Of a stretch of DNA of 64,000 nt, positions 32,382 through 42,160 are shown piece after piece. The translations under genes were made by a program, and so were the position numbers. The stretch is from Chloroflexota bacterium. GTDB lineage: Bacteria > Chloroflexota > UBA11872. Positions within the stretch are counted from its first letter, which is position 1. Each line of letters begins with the position of its first letter. A model generated the notes under the pieces. That model was given only the letters and a program-made list of their open reading frames with translations. It searched no databases and was not told the DNA's origin. Location of the stretch: positions 16,341 through 80,340 of the forward strand of contig JAJDZD010000028.1 of assembly GCA_022824865.1 (NCBI GenBank). Reading direction: 5' to 3'.

Positions 32382-34178
32382 GTGCGCCCACGGCAGCGGC
32401 GCGGCGCCTCGCGGCGCGCCTTCCTGACCGCGGCCGCTGCCGCCAGTGTCACTGCGGCCTGCGGAGAGGCCCCTCCCTCCCCGATTGGCTTGGCGGCGCG
32501 ACCGTATTGGGAACCCGCCCTCACGGTCGCCACCGGCTCCCTGAACGTAGTGCGTACCTTGGAACTCAACATTCGCGAGCTGGGCGCCGAATCTCAGACG
32601 CCCGAGCAGTTTGCGGCTGCTGCGCAGGCTCGATTCGAGACCATCGGCGCCCTCGGCCAGGCCCTCGTCCCGCTCAGCCCACCGGCGTCGGCCGCTGCGG
32701 CCCACGGGCATCTCACCACCGCCGTGGACGCCTTGGTCGAGATCATCCCCACACTACGCGCCTACGACGAGCTCGAAGAACCCGAGCGCCTCGTCCACGT
32801 CATCACTCTGCAACGGCGTGCGCGATCCGCCATCGGCGCCTTCGCCCAGGCCATCGGGCCAGGCCGCACCAGAAACTGGCTGCTGGCGACCATCGCCGAC
32901 CTGGGAGAGTTTCAGTTCGATGTCGTCCGGGTTCCCATGCTGGCCGTACTGGTTGGGCCTTTCGACAGCGAGACCGAAGCGCGGGCTCGGATCGGCCAGC
33001 GTCTTCCCTCGCTCCGCATGTCCCGCGTCTTCCGGCGCTGGGTCGAGGCGGGTCGCTTTCCCACCCCGGACGAAGCCGACGCCGCGGCCCGCGAATGGCA
33101 GCTCGACGGCTTCGCGACCCGAATTGAAGATGTCGTCGATCTGGCCTTTACGCTCACCGAGGGCAGGGCCCCGTCTGCTGGTCGTTGGACCGAGCGCGCC
33201 TGGCTCGCTCGTACCGACTTCGACATCACGGCCCTCGCGGCCTCCGACCAAGCCGAACTTGTGGTCGCCATCGCGCGCGATGGCGCCGTCGCGGCGTTTG
33301 GTCCCACCGGCGACTCCCGCTGGACGCGCAATCTCAAAATTCCGCTGGCCCGCGCGGCCGTGTCTGGCAACGGCGAACTCATGGCCGCCCACGGGTTCGA
33401 TCTCCTGCTGCTCGATTCCGACGGCCAACCGATCTGGCGCTCGCCCGCTCGCCCCGACAACCAGCTGCTCGAGGACGTGGTCTTCGCGCCCGGCGGCGAC
33501 TGGCTGGTGGTGCGCTCCACCAATGCCAGCAGCTTCGGACACGTCTTTGCCTTCGGTCATACCGGCCAGCTCTGGGGCCCCACCAAGGCGTACATCAGTG
33601 CCGCCGACGTCGCCCTCGACCCCAAAACCGGAACCGTGGCCGTCGCCTCATCCAACCGGGCGGAAAACCATGTCGTTCTCATCAACTCCGGCGGCAATCT
33701 GGACCAGCGCTTCGGCGTCGATGGCCAGGTGCACCATGTGCTGTTTACGCAGACCGGCGAACACACCGTCGCCGTTACGGACCGAAGCATGCAGATCTTC
33801 GACAGCGCTCGCGGCGACCTTGTCTGGCAGATCGGCTATCCCTCGTCCGCCGCGGCTCGCCTGCCCGCCGCCGACACCATCGTGCTGGCCGGACCGAACG
33901 GGCTGGCGGCCTTCAGCGTGACTGGGACCGAGCTGTGGCAAATACCCGGGCTCGTGGTCGAGCGCCTGCTCGTCACCGACGCCTACGTCATTGCCCAGAC
34001 ATCCGAACGCGCGCTGGCCGTCATTCGCGCCGATGGCGCGCAACTCGGACAACTCGTGACCTCGTCCGAGATTCGCGCCGTCGCCGCCGCGCCCGCCGCC
34101 AACCTCCTGCTCACGGCCAACGCCGAACGGGCGATCGAAGCCTGGCAACTTCCCGAGATCGAGCCGGCCGCCGGCTAG
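32382..34178 (+). CDS. Exported PQQ-like beta-propeller lipoprotein
   Basis: The 598-residue product starts at a GTG 7 nt after miaB. Its N terminus has a twin-arginine-like signal (GASRRAFLTAAAAASVTAAC) ending in a lipobox Cys, so it is probably lipid-anchored outside the membrane. Residues 30-270 are mostly helical; the rest forms repeated W-containing beta blades (SRWTRNLKIP, PIWRSPARPD, LVWQIGYPSS, ELWQIPGLV), as in PQQ-like/quinoprotein propellers. It could be a scaffold or sensor; no catalytic residues are recognised. It converges with the next gene with a 4-nt overlap. Confidence 0.78.
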   Translation: MRPRQRRGASRRAFLTAAAAASVTAACGEAPPSPIGLAARPYWEPALTVATGSLNVVRTLELNIRELGAESQTPEQFAAAAQARFETIGALGQALVPLSPPASAAAAHGHLTTAVDALVEIIPTLRAYDELEEPERLVHVITLQRRARSAIGAFAQAIGPGRTRNWLLATIADLGEFQFDVVRVPMLAVLVGPFDSETEARARIGQRLPSLRMSRVFRRWVEAGRFPTPDEADAAAREWQLDGFATRIEDVVDLAFTLTEGRAPSAGRWTERAWLARTDFDITALAASDQAELVVAIARDGAVAAFGPTGDSRWTRNLKIPLARAAVSGNGELMAAHGFDLLLLDSDGQPIWRSPARPDNQLLEDVVFAPGGDWLVVRSTNASSFGHVFAFGHTGQLWGPTKAYISAADVALDPKTGTVAVASSNRAENHVVLINSGGNLDQRFGVDGQVHHVLFTQTGEHTVAVTDRSMQIFDSARGDLVWQIGYPSSAAARLPAADTIVLAGPNGLAAFSVTGTELWQIPGLVVERLLVTDAYVIAQTSERALAVIRADGAQLGQLVTSSEIRAVAAAPAANLLLTANAERAIEAWQLPEIEPAAG

Positions 34179-34915
34179 GGACGGTCGATCGCCGTCGACA
34201 CCACTATGTGGTTGCGTAACTCGGCGCCAAACTCCAGCGCGTCGTGGACCTCGATGAACCGGCCCAGCGCCCGCGCTTCCCGGGCCTGCTGAATGCGCTC
34301 GGTGATCGCCGGCTGTCCCGCGAAATTGTTGAGCAGACCCAATTGTCCACCCGAACTGGTCGTCAGGATCGACCGCAAGAGAAGCGCCAGCGTCTGCGCG
34401 TCGGCGGGGAGTTCCGACGTCGCGCGGATCGGGCCGACTTCGGCAAGCGCGGCCGCCGTTCCCCCGCTCTCGGCAATAACTCGCAATTGGGAGCTCTCGT
34501 CGCGCAGCGCCTGGGTCGCCAGCATCCCCAGATAACCCGTGGCTGGGTCGAGCGCCGCGATCACTCGATCCGCCTCGCGCAGAAATGAGCGCAAGCCCGG
34601 ATCGCTGACCATGTTGACCGGAAGCGCGTCCAAGGTCTGCAGCCGTGCCGGCGCCGGCCGCGGCGGCAATCGCACCAGCGGCGTCCGAGGCAGTCGCTCG
34701 GCATCCGGCACCGCGGCTTCGCTCAACAGGCCTGAATGGTCGCCACGCACCGGCGCGGGTTGACGAGCGCGCGCTTGCGCTGGCGGCCCATCCGGCGGCT
34801 GCGCGGAGACCAGCGCCAGCAGCAGCCCGGCCACCGAGAGCGCCAGCACCCCAAGCACCGCAAACAGCAGGCCGCGCAGCGTCAACAGATCGCGCGGGCG
34901 CAGGCGGCCGATCAC
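34175..34915 (-). CDS. Membrane-anchored protein of unknown function
   Basis: The 246-residue product has one N-terminal membrane helix (about 15-38, GLLFAVLGVLALSVAGLLLA), then a Pro/Ala/Arg-rich linker (40-90) and a helical soluble domain of about 150 residues (SFLREADRVIAALDPATGYL and onward). No family was recognised. Topology suggests a short cytoplasmic tail with the domain outside. It converges on the PQQ-like gene and is alone on this strand here. Confidence 0.65.
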   Translation of the reverse strand: MIGRLRPRDLLTLRGLLFAVLGVLALSVAGLLLALVSAQPPDGPPAQARARQPAPVRGDHSGLLSEAAVPDAERLPRTPLVRLPPRPAPARLQTLDALPVNMVSDPGLRSFLREADRVIAALDPATGYLGMLATQALRDESSQLRVIAESGGTAAALAEVGPIRATSELPADAQTLALLLRSILTTSSGGQLGLLNNFAGQPAITERIQQAREARALGRFIEVHDALEFGAELRNHIVVSTAIDRP

Positions 34916-35120
34916 GCGATCCGCACTGGCGCCCGGCGTGTGCCGGCGCCCCCGCGACCTCGTTGCGTTGGATGCATGCTGAACGCTGACGCTTCATTGC
35001 TCAGGCAGCTACCTGAGTCTAGCCGTGGATGAAGCTTTGCCTTTGCTATATTCCCTACCGGCCCGGACGCCCGCGCGTCGGGCCGCTTTTACGTACCCGC
35101 AACCCACCAACCCCTTGCCA

Positions 35121-36323
35121 ATGAACCCCACCGTCCGCCCCCTGACCTCGAACCGACGCGACGAAGCGTTGGACCTGACTGACCGCGCCTTCGACGACAC
35201 ACCCCGCGACTACTTCGAACGGCACCAGAGCGGCGACCCCGCCTGGGACGTATCCCAGAGCCTGGTCGTCGAGGACGACGGCGCCATCGTCGGGCATCTC
35301 TGGATCGCCGACCGCACCATGCGCTACGGGGAAGCGCGCGTACGCTTCGGCGGCATTGCCGACGTTGGCGTTGACCCCGCGCACCGCGGCCAGGGCCACG
35401 CCGGCCGCCTGCTGGACGCGGCCGTGGAACGAATGCAGGCCGACGGTCAGCCACTTTCGCTGCTCTCGACCGGGACCCCCGAGGTCTACGCCGGCCGCGG
35501 CTGGCACGCCATGCCGACCGCGCAACTCGAAGCCGAGTTTCCCAGCGGCGACATCGAGTGGGCCGGCGGCTACGTAGTCCGTCCCTTCGAAACTGCCGAC
35601 CTGCCCGCCGTCATGGGCATCTACTCGGACATCGCCGCCGACCGCGTCGGCCCGCACGACCGTAGCGAAGCCTATTGGCAGGCGCTCATGGACTGGCTGC
35701 CCCGCGTCGCGCCGGAGTCCACCGTCTACTTCGACGTGCTCGTCCAGGTCCGCACCGTCGTGGCTTACGCCATCACTGAGCTGTCCGACGACGAAATGAC
35801 GATTTTGGACGGCGGCGTCCAATACGAGAACCTGGCGATTCCCCTGCTGAACGTGTGGCGGGCGCGCGCGGCCGACCGCGACGTCAGCCGTCTCACCGGC
35901 GAACTGCACCCCGCATCCGAGCTCTTCGACCTGCTCCGCAAGCGCGCCGACGCGACCCTCAAGCCCACCCGGCACTACATGGCCAGGCTGAATTCGCTGC
36001 GCGGCGCCCTCGAGAGCGTCATTCCCGAGCTCATCCGCCGCCGGCGACGCATGGCCCCCTTGCCCGGCCCCCCCTTCGCTCTGAACGTCGATGGCGAAGC
36101 CGCAAGGATCGAGACACCCATGGCCAACGTGGTCATCGGCGAACCGGTCGGTAACGAACCCGTCGTCGCGCTCACCAGCGGGCAGTTCCTTGACCTCTAC
36201 CTCGGCGCGCCCTGCGGCTACGAGGCCCTGGACGCCCTCGACATCCCGCCTCACGTCGACGTCTACCTGCGCCGCCTGTTCCCCAACTCGCCCTTCATGT
36301 ACTGGAACGCCGACCGCTTCTAG
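35121..36323 (+). CDS. Eis-like GNAT N-acetyltransferase
   Basis: The 400-residue protein (ATG 35121, MNPTVRPLTSNRRDEAL) has the three-part architecture of Eis-type enzymes: an N-terminal GNAT domain with the acetyl-CoA loop GVDPAHRGQGHAGRLLDAAV (about 85-105), a second degenerate GNAT domain (VRPFETADLPAVMGIY), and an SCP2-like C-terminal domain ending in an aromatic/hydrophobic SPFMYWNADRF. Eis proteins acetylate aminoglycosides or lysines; the natural substrate here is unknown. Convergent with the Nudix gene, sharing 4 nt. Confidence 0.82.
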   Translation: MNPTVRPLTSNRRDEALDLTDRAFDDTPRDYFERHQSGDPAWDVSQSLVVEDDGAIVGHLWIADRTMRYGEARVRFGGIADVGVDPAHRGQGHAGRLLDAAVERMQADGQPLSLLSTGTPEVYAGRGWHAMPTAQLEAEFPSGDIEWAGGYVVRPFETADLPAVMGIYSDIAADRVGPHDRSEAYWQALMDWLPRVAPESTVYFDVLVQVRTVVAYAITELSDDEMTILDGGVQYENLAIPLLNVWRARAADRDVSRLTGELHPASELFDLLRKRADATLKPTRHYMARLNSLRGALESVIPELIRRRRRMAPLPGPPFALNVDGEAARIETPMANVVIGEPVGNEPVVALTSGQFLDLYLGAPCGYEALDALDIPPHVDVYLRRLFPNSPFMYWNADRF

Positions 36324-36829
36324 GGGTCTTCCGGCCGCGCCGCCGCGTACAGCTGAAACGTCTCGGTCGAGTACCGGCCATGCGCCGGCAGGTAGGTCCG
36401 CCGGCACAGCCCCCGCGTCGCCCCGCCAAGCACCGGCAGCGCAACTTCCGGCACCAGCGACGCGAACCGCTCCGGTTGCGTCCGCAACTGCTCGGCGTCA
36501 ACCACCGCCACCGCGTCCGTTTCGTGTCCGTTCGGACGCGGCTCGCCGCGCACATACCGCATGCTGAACATCAGGTAGGTGTTCAGTTCGCCGGGATCGA
36601 TGCGATGCCGCACCGCCACCAGATCCTCCGGTTCGGCAACAACCCCGGCTTCCTCCTCGACCTCCCGAACCAGCGCCCCTTCCAGCGACTCGCCCGGGTC
36701 CACCTTCCCGCCCGGAAACATGAAGCGGCCCTTGATGTCGCTATACGTCAGGCGCACCAGCAGCACCCCGTCGTCCATGCGCACCACGCCCCCGACGCCA
36801 ATGATGTTCCGGTGCTCCGCCCGTGCCAT
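36320..36829 (-). CDS. Nudix hydrolase
   Basis: The 169-residue protein carries a complete Nudix box G-x5-E-x7-REUxEExGU (from GGKVDPGESLEG to REVEEEAGV, about 41-63) within the usual alpha-beta-alpha fold, so it should hydrolyse a nucleoside diphosphate linked to another moiety with Mg2+. The N-terminal strand IIGVGGVVRMDDGVLLVRL is typical of MutT/ADP-ribose-type members. Substrate cannot be assigned. A 40-residue C-terminal tail extends beyond the domain. Confidence 0.88.
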   Translation of the reverse strand: MARAEHRNIIGVGGVVRMDDGVLLVRLTYSDIKGRFMFPGGKVDPGESLEGALVREVEEEAGVVAEPEDLVAVRHRIDPGELNTYLMFSMRYVRGEPRPNGHETDAVAVVDAEQLRTQPERFASLVPEVALPVLGGATRGLCRRTYLPAHGRYSTETFQLYAAARPEDP

Positions 36830-36870
36830 CGCGCCTGGCGCTCAGCTGCGCTGGATGTCTATCCGCGTGA

Positions 36871-37674
36871 TCAGCTGGGCCCCGCCGAGATAATCCGGAT
36901 CAGCTTGGCCACTTCCTCCACCGCGATCTCGTAGTACTGCCGCCCCAGCTCCGCCGTCGCGGCCCGCGCGTCGTCGCTCAGCCCCGTGATCCGGGCGCCC
37001 GGGAACGACATGTACACCACGTCCGCCACGTTCACTGACCCGCCCATCGTGGACATCCCCAGCTTCGGCCACCCCGAACTGCGTGGATCGTCCCGGTCGG
37101 CGTGCTCGATCGGCAGCAGGTCGTCGCGCACCAGCTCCGGGTCCAGGTGCAGCATCAACGACGTCTCAAAGTCCCCCCCGTGCCCGGGCACGTGCACCTG
37201 GCGGCTGGCTTCAACCGCCTCCAGCCGCGGCCTGGCGATATCCCAATACGCGCCCGCCGCCACCCGCACGTCCGGATGCTCCAGCACGAAGTCTCGCGCC
37301 GCCTGCTGGATCAACAGAATGTTGCCGCCGTGCCCGTTCACGATCAGGATGCGCCGGAACCCGGAGAGCGTCAGGCTCTCCAGCAGTTCGTTCAGCACCA
37401 GGCTGAACGTCCCGCTGCGCAGCGTCAGCACCCCGGGAAACGGACGGTGGTGATCCGAACTCCCGAAATGCAGCGGCGGGCTCACGATCACGTCGAGCTC
37501 GCCCGCCGCCTCGGCCGCCCCGCGCGCCACGGCCATGCAGCACATCGTGTCCAGCCCGATCGGGTTGTGCGGCCCGTGCTGCTCGATCGCGGCCGTCGGC
37601 AATATCGCCACGGCCTCGGGCGCGCGCGCGCCCACTTCATCGCGGTTCAGACGTTCCAGTGCCGTGTAGGCCAT
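36871..37674 (-). CDS. Creatininase-family amidohydrolase
   Basis: The 267-residue protein has the family's metal-site motifs: LPTAAIEQHGPHNPIGLDT (about 25-43), HFGSSDHHRPFPGVLTL, IVNGHGGN (about 112-119) and GGDFETSLMLHL. In creatininase the last motif supplies a Glu metal ligand in a H-A-G-E context; here it reads HGGDFETS, with Asp, so metal geometry may differ. The family includes creatininase, FAPy deformylase and MftE; no cofactor genes adjoin it, so the substrate is unassigned. Confidence 0.82.
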   Translation of the reverse strand: MAYTALERLNRDEVGARAPEAVAILPTAAIEQHGPHNPIGLDTMCCMAVARGAAEAAGELDVIVSPPLHFGSSDHHRPFPGVLTLRSGTFSLVLNELLESLTLSGFRRILIVNGHGGNILLIQQAARDFVLEHPDVRVAAGAYWDIARPRLEAVEASRQVHVPGHGGDFETSLMLHLDPELVRDDLLPIEHADRDDPRSSGWPKLGMSTMGGSVNVADVVYMSFPGARITGLSDDARAATAELGRQYYEIAVEEVAKLIRIISAGPS

Positions 37675-37780
37675 CGGGAGCCCTCGAAGCGTCGATTCGG
37701 CGAATCGTGCCCCGTTGCGGGAACGCTGGCAAGGCAGCCCGGCTGCCGCTCGAGGTCAAGCGCCAGGCGGCGCCGGCGAG

Positions 37781-40297
37781 CTATCCCCCGGCCGCGACCT
37801 CCGCCACCGGTTCCGTCGGCGCCTCCGCGTCGGCCGGCCCAACCGCGTCAAAGCTGAACTCGCCGTCCGCCGCGTCCACCCGCACCGTGCTGCCCTCGCC
37901 GCACTCGTTCCGCAGTAGCATGCGCGCGATCACGTTTTCGATCTCCCGCTGCATCGTCCGGCGCAGCGGACGCGCCCCGTAGTTTGGATCCCAGCCCATC
38001 GCCAGCACCAGGTCCTTGGCCGCCGTCGTCAGTTCCACCGCGATCCGCTGCCCCTCCAGCCGGTCCGCCAGTTGCGACGCCATCAGGTCCACGATCTCCC
38101 GCAGCTGCGGCTGCGTCAGCGAGTGGAAGATGATGATCTCGTCGATCCGGTTCAGGAACTCGGGCCGGAACCGCTTGCGCAGGTCCGTCATCAGTCGCGC
38201 CCGCATCTCGCGGTAGTCGCGCGCCTCGCTCGCCGCGTCGTCCCCGGCCGGCACCCCGAACCCCAGCTGGTTCTCCCGCCGGATGTGCTGCGCCCCCACG
38301 TTCGACGTCATGATGATGATCGTGTTGGAGAAATTGACCTGCCGCCCGTGGCCGTCCGTCAGCCGCCCGTCGTCCAGCACCTGCAGCAGCACGTTGAACA
38401 CCTCGGGGTGCGCCTTCTCGATCTCGTCGAACAGCACCACCTGGTACGGACGGCGCCGCACCCGCTCGGTCAGCTGCGCCGCGTCGTCGTAGCCCACGTA
38501 CCCCGGCGGCGCGCCGATCAGCCGGCTCACCGTATGCCGCTCGCCGTACTCCGACATGTCCACCCGCAGCAGCGCCGCCTCGTCGTCGAACATGAACTCG
38601 GCCAGCGCCCGCGCCAGCTCGGTCTTGCCCACGCCCGTCGGCCCCAGGAAGATGAACGACCCCATCGGCCGGGCCGGATCGCCGATCCCGCTGCGCGAGC
38701 GCCGAATCGCGTCCGCCACCGCCGCCACCGCCTCGTCCTGGTTGATCAGGCGCCGGTGCAGCGCCGCTTCCATGCCCAGCAGCCGCTCCGCCTCTTCCTC
38801 GAACATTCGCGCCACCGGCACGCCCGTAATGCTCGAGACCACTTCCGCCACGTCGTCCGCGTTCACCGTCTCGGTCAGGTCCTGCTCGGCCAGCCACTTC
38901 TTGCGGGCCGACTCCAGCTGCGCTTCGTTCTGCAGCACTTCGGATTTCAGGTTCGCCGCCAGCTCGTAGTCGCGCCGCCGCCAGGCCGCTTCTTCGTCGG
39001 CCTTCAGGTCCTCGATCACCTTCATCGCCTGCCGCAGCTCATCCGGCGCGTCAAAGATGTCCACCCGCACCTTGGCCGCCGCCTCGTCAATCAGGTCGAT
39101 AGCCTTGTCCGGCAGGAACCGCTCCGTCAGGTAGCGCTCCGACAGCTCCACCGCGGCCTGCAGCGCCGCGTCGCTGATCGTCAGTCCGTGGTGTTCCTCG
39201 TAGCGATTGCGAATGCCCTCCAGCACCTGCACCGTTTCCTCGATGCCCGGCGCCTCGATGTGTACCGGCTGGAACCGTCGCGCCAGCGCCTTGTCCTTCT
39301 CGACGTGCTGCCGGTACTCGTCGAACGTGGTCGCCCCGATCGCCTGTAGTTCGCCGCGCGCCAGCGCCGGCTTCAGCATCGTGGCGGCGTCGATTGCGCC
39401 GTCCGCCCCGCCCGCGCCCACCGCCTGGTGCAGTTCGTCAAAGAACAGGATGATCTGCCCTTCCGCCGCGCGAACCTCGTTGATCACCGCTTTCAGCCGC
39501 TCCTCGAACTCGCCGCGGAACTTCGCCCCCGCCAGCATCGCCCCCATGTCGATTGCCAGCACGTCGCGTCCCCGCAGCAGTTCCGGTACGTCGCCGCTGG
39601 AAATTCGCTGCGCCAGGCCCTCCACGATGGCCGTCTTGCCCACGCCCGGCTCCCCGATCAACGCCGGGTTGTTCTTGGTCCGCCGCGCCAGCACCTGGAT
39701 CACCCGCCGGATCTCGGCCTTGCGCCCGATCACCGGATCCAGCCGGCCGGCGCGCGCCAGGTCCGTCAGGTTCACGCTGTACTTCTCGAGGACTTCGTAG
39801 CGGCTCTCCGCGCTCGGCGTGGATGAACGCTGCGCGCCGCGAATCTCGCGCAGCGCCCGGTACACGCTCTCGGCGTCCACCCCGATCGAGCGCAGGATGC
39901 GCCCTGCCTGCGTGTCCTGCGATTTGGCCAGCGCCAGCAGCAGGTGCTCGTTGCCCACGTATTCGTCGTCCAGCCGGTCCGCTTCCTCGCCGGCCGCTTG
40001 GATAATCCCCACCGCCTGCGGCGTCACGAACATCTGGCCCTGCGCGATCGGGCCGTCGGTCTGGTCCGAGGTCACCCGCGGCTTCGCTCCCAGCGCCCGC
40101 TTGGCCTCACCCCGCGCCAGGTCCGGCGAAACCCGCAGCCGCTGCAGGATCCGCACCGCCAGCGAGTCGTTCTGATCCAGCAGCGCCATCAGCACGTGAT
40201 CGGCGTCCAACTGGTTGTGGCTGCTCTCCAGCATGATCGACTGCGCCGTCTGGATCGTCTCCTGCGCCTTCTCCGTGAACTTCTCGAAATTCATCAT
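37781..40297 (-). CDS. clpC: ATP-dependent Clp protease ATPase subunit (ClpC type)
   Basis: Hsp100 unfoldase. The 838-residue protein has the double Clp-N domain (1-150), AAA1 with GEPGVGKTA, pore loop [11 protein letters not shown] and Walker B LFFDELH, a short middle region of UVR type ([11 protein letters not shown], about 420-450), and AAA2 with GPTGVGKTE, pore loop GYVGY and Walker [11 protein letters not shown]. The short middle region rather than ClpB's long propeller, and an LGF tripeptide (ENQLGFGV) at the ClpP-docking loop, favour ClpC over ClpB. It is the last gene of the HspR operon and overlaps hspR by 4 nt. No clpP gene is in the window. Confidence 0.9.
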   Translation of the reverse strand: MMNFEKFTEKAQETIQTAQSIMLESSHNQLDADHVLMALLDQNDSLAVRILQRLRVSPDLARGEAKRALGAKPRVTSDQTDGPIAQGQMFVTPQAVGIIQAAGEEADRLDDEYVGNEHLLLALAKSQDTQAGRILRSIGVDAESVYRALREIRGAQRSSTPSAESRYEVLEKYSVNLTDLARAGRLDPVIGRKAEIRRVIQVLARRTKNNPALIGEPGVGKTAIVEGLAQRISSGDVPELLRGRDVLAIDMGAMLAGAKFRGEFEERLKAVINEVRAAEGQIILFFDELHQAVGAGGADGAIDAATMLKPALARGELQAIGATTFDEYRQHVEKDKALARRFQPVHIEAPGIEETVQVLEGIRNRYEEHHGLTISDAALQAAVELSERYLTERFLPDKAIDLIDEAAAKVRVDIFDAPDELRQAMKVIEDLKADEEAAWRRRDYELAANLKSEVLQNEAQLESARKKWLAEQDLTETVNADDVAEVVSSITGVPVARMFEEEAERLLGMEAALHRRLINQDEAVAAVADAIRRSRSGIGDPARPMGSFIFLGPTGVGKTELARALAEFMFDDEAALLRVDMSEYGERHTVSRLIGAPPGYVGYDDAAQLTERVRRRPYQVVLFDEIEKAHPEVFNVLLQVLDDGRLTDGHGRQVNFSNTIIIMTSNVGAQHIRRENQLGFGVPAGDDAASEARDYREMRARLMTDLRKRFRPEFLNRIDEIIIFHSLTQPQLREIVDLMASQLADRLEGQRIAVELTTAAKDLVLAMGWDPNYGARPLRRTMQREIENVIARMLLRNECGEGSTVRVDAADGEFSFDAVGPADAEAPTEPVAEVAAGG

Positions 40298-40719
40298 CGC
40301 GGCGGCCGCCTGTTTCGGAACGGCGGGGCGCCCGGGTCTCGCGTGGCCCGCCGCAGCGCATTGCGCAGACGCGCGATCTCGGCTTCGTAGCGCTGGGTCA
40401 CGTCGTGCAGGACCCGTTCGTGTTCGGCGGCCTGCCGCCGATGGCTCTCGCGCATGTTCAACACCACTTCCACACCGGCCAGGTTCACGCCCAACTCGGA
40501 CGTCAGCCGCTGGATCAGGTGAACCCGCTCGATGTCCTCCTGCGAGAACATGCGCACGTTGCCCGGCGAGCGGCTGGGCTTCACCAGGCCGATGCGCTCG
40601 TAGTGGCGCAGCGTCTGCGGATGCACCTCCGTGATCTCCGCCACCACTCCGATGAAGTACGCCGGGCGCGAGCGCAGGTCGTCGCCGGGTCGGTCGCCGT
40701 CGTCGCTGTCGAACACCAC
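40294..40719 (-). CDS. hspR: HspR-type MerR-family heat-shock repressor
   Basis: HspR represses dnaK, clpB-type and lon genes by binding HAIR inverted repeats, often with DnaK as co-repressor (known from Streptomyces and Mycobacterium). The 141-residue protein has the winged helix ITEVHPQTLRHYERIGLVKP...RMFSQEDIERV (about 28-72), then a helical stretch LIQRLTSELGVNLAGVEVVLNM matching HspR, and a basic tail. It sits inside the operon it should control, between dnaJ and clpC; a HAIR-like site lies at the operon promoter. Confidence 0.9.
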   Translation of the reverse strand: MVFDSDDGDRPGDDLRSRPAYFIGVVAEITEVHPQTLRHYERIGLVKPSRSPGNVRMFSQEDIERVHLIQRLTSELGVNLAGVEVVLNMRESHRRQAAEHERVLHDVTQRYEAEIARLRNALRRATRDPGAPPFRNRRPPR

Positions 40720-40720
40720 G

Positions 40721-41641
40721 TCAGTTCACCGCCGTCGGCGTCGGAACCTCGCCGCGAATCCGCGCCAGTTCCCGGAACAAGTCCTGCTCGCGCGAGCTCA
40801 GGTTGCGCGGCAGGCGCACCAGCATGTCCCCGCGTCCGTCGCCGCCGGTCCGCGGCAGCCCCTGGCCCCGCAGCCGCAACCGGGCACCATGCTGCGTTTC
40901 GGCCGGCACCCGCACCGTCAGCGACGAGCCCGCCGGCGTCGGCACCTCCACCTGCGCGCCCAGCATGGCCTCGCTCAACCCGATCGAAACCTCCGTCGCC
41001 AGGTCGTCGCCGCTCCGCTCGAATCCGGCGCCGGCCTCCACCCGAACGCGCAGGAACAGGTCCCCGCGCGACCCATCCGCCCGTACCGCCCCTTCCCCGG
41101 CCACCCGCAGCCGCTGCCCGTCGCGCACGCCTTTCGGAATCGTCACGTCGATGCGCCGCTGCCGCACGCGGCCGTCCGGCGAAGGCACCCGCATCGTCAG
41201 CGCCCGCCGCCCGCCGTTCAGCACCTCCGACAAACTCACCTGCAGCGTCTCCTCAACGTTCGCCTGCTGCGGCCGCTGCGCACGCTGCGGTCCCGCGCGC
41301 CCGCCGAAGAGCGCCTCGAAGAAGTCGCTGAACCCCGACGCGCCGCCGCCGAAGAAGTCGCCGAACCCGTCCATCCGCACGCCGCTCTGCCGAAACGCCT
41401 CGTCGAAGGAGCCCGTCCGCCGCCAGTTCGAGCCGAACCGGTCGTACTGCTGCCGCTTCTTCGGGTCGCTCAGCACCTCGTGCGCTTCGTTGATCTCCTT
41501 GAACTTCGCCTCGGCCGCCGGGTCGTCCGGGTTGACGTCGGGGTGGTAGCGCCGCGCCAGGCGCCGGTAGGCCGACTTGATGTCGTCCGGCGACGCGTTC
41601 CGTGGAACACCCAGGGTCTGGTAGTAGTCCTTGTATTCCAC
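40721..41641 (-). CDS. J-domain co-chaperone (DnaJ type II / CbpA-like, no zinc finger)
   Basis: The 306-residue protein has a J domain with HPD ([10 protein letters not shown], about 31-40), a Gly/Phe-rich linker ([22 protein letters not shown]) and two client-binding domains (about 130-290), but none of the CxxCxGxG zinc repeats present in the other DnaJ at 16918-18024. It should work with the adjacent DnaK and GrpE. It lies 1 nt from hspR and 9 nt from grpE. Confidence 0.92.
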   Translation of the reverse strand: MEYKDYYQTLGVPRNASPDDIKSAYRRLARRYHPDVNPDDPAAEAKFKEINEAHEVLSDPKKRQQYDRFGSNWRRTGSFDEAFRQSGVRMDGFGDFFGGGASGFSDFFEALFGGRAGPQRAQRPQQANVEETLQVSLSEVLNGGRRALTMRVPSPDGRVRQRRIDVTIPKGVRDGQRLRVAGEGAVRADGSRGDLFLRVRVEAGAGFERSGDDLATEVSIGLSEAMLGAQVEVPTPAGSSLTVRVPAETQHGARLRLRGQGLPRTGGDGRGDMLVRLPRNLSSREQDLFRELARIRGEVPTPTAVN

Positions 41642-41650
41642 GGGCGCCGC

Positions 41651-42154
41651 CTACGTCCCGTCGTCCGCCACGGCCACTTCAACCCGCGCCGCGCGCAGCA
41701 CGTCGTCGCCCCAGCGGTAGCCCGGCTGCAGCTCGGCCGTAATCGTGCCGGCCGGCACGTCCGCGCTCGGCCGCGTGGCCACCGCCTCGTGCCAGCGGGG
41801 ATCGAAGACGCCGTCCGTCTCGATCGCCCGCACCCCGCGCGCCTGCAAGAGCGACGTCAGCTGGCTGCGCGTCAGCTGCACGCCCTCCCGCGCGCTCTCC
41901 GGGTCCGACCCGGCGTCCAGCGCCGCCAGCGTCCGGTCCAGGTCGTCCGCCACGCGCAGGATGTCTCGCAGCAGCGACGACTTGGCCTGCTGGATCAGGT
42001 CGTCCGTCGTGCGGTTCACCCGCTTGCGGAAGTTCTCCATCTCGGCGCGCAGGCGCAGCAGCTGGTCGTTCAGCGAGGCCACCTCGGCCTCCAGCGCCGC
42101 TTCGCGTTCGCTGGCGGCGGCCGTGGCCTCGCTGTCGTGGGAATCGGCGTGCAT
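41651..42154 (-). CDS. grpE: Nucleotide exchange factor GrpE (dnaK-linked copy)
   Basis: Second GrpE in the window, 167 residues. It has a short charged N terminus, a long helix (about 18-75, [19 protein letters not shown]), and the beta domain with the canonical [12 protein letters not shown] motif and PGTI-type ending [20 protein letters not shown]. Unlike the copy at 18 kb it keeps the FDP-x-x-HEA signature. It lies 6 nt after dnaK, in the order dnaK-grpE-dnaJ. Confidence 0.94.
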   Translation of the reverse strand: MHADSHDSEATAAASEREAALEAEVASLNDQLLRLRAEMENFRKRVNRTTDDLIQQAKSSLLRDILRVADDLDRTLAALDAGSDPESAREGVQLTRSQLTSLLQARGVRAIETDGVFDPRWHEAVATRPSADVPAGTITAELQPGYRWGDDVLRAARVEVAVADDGT

Positions 42155-42160
42155 CGGGCG

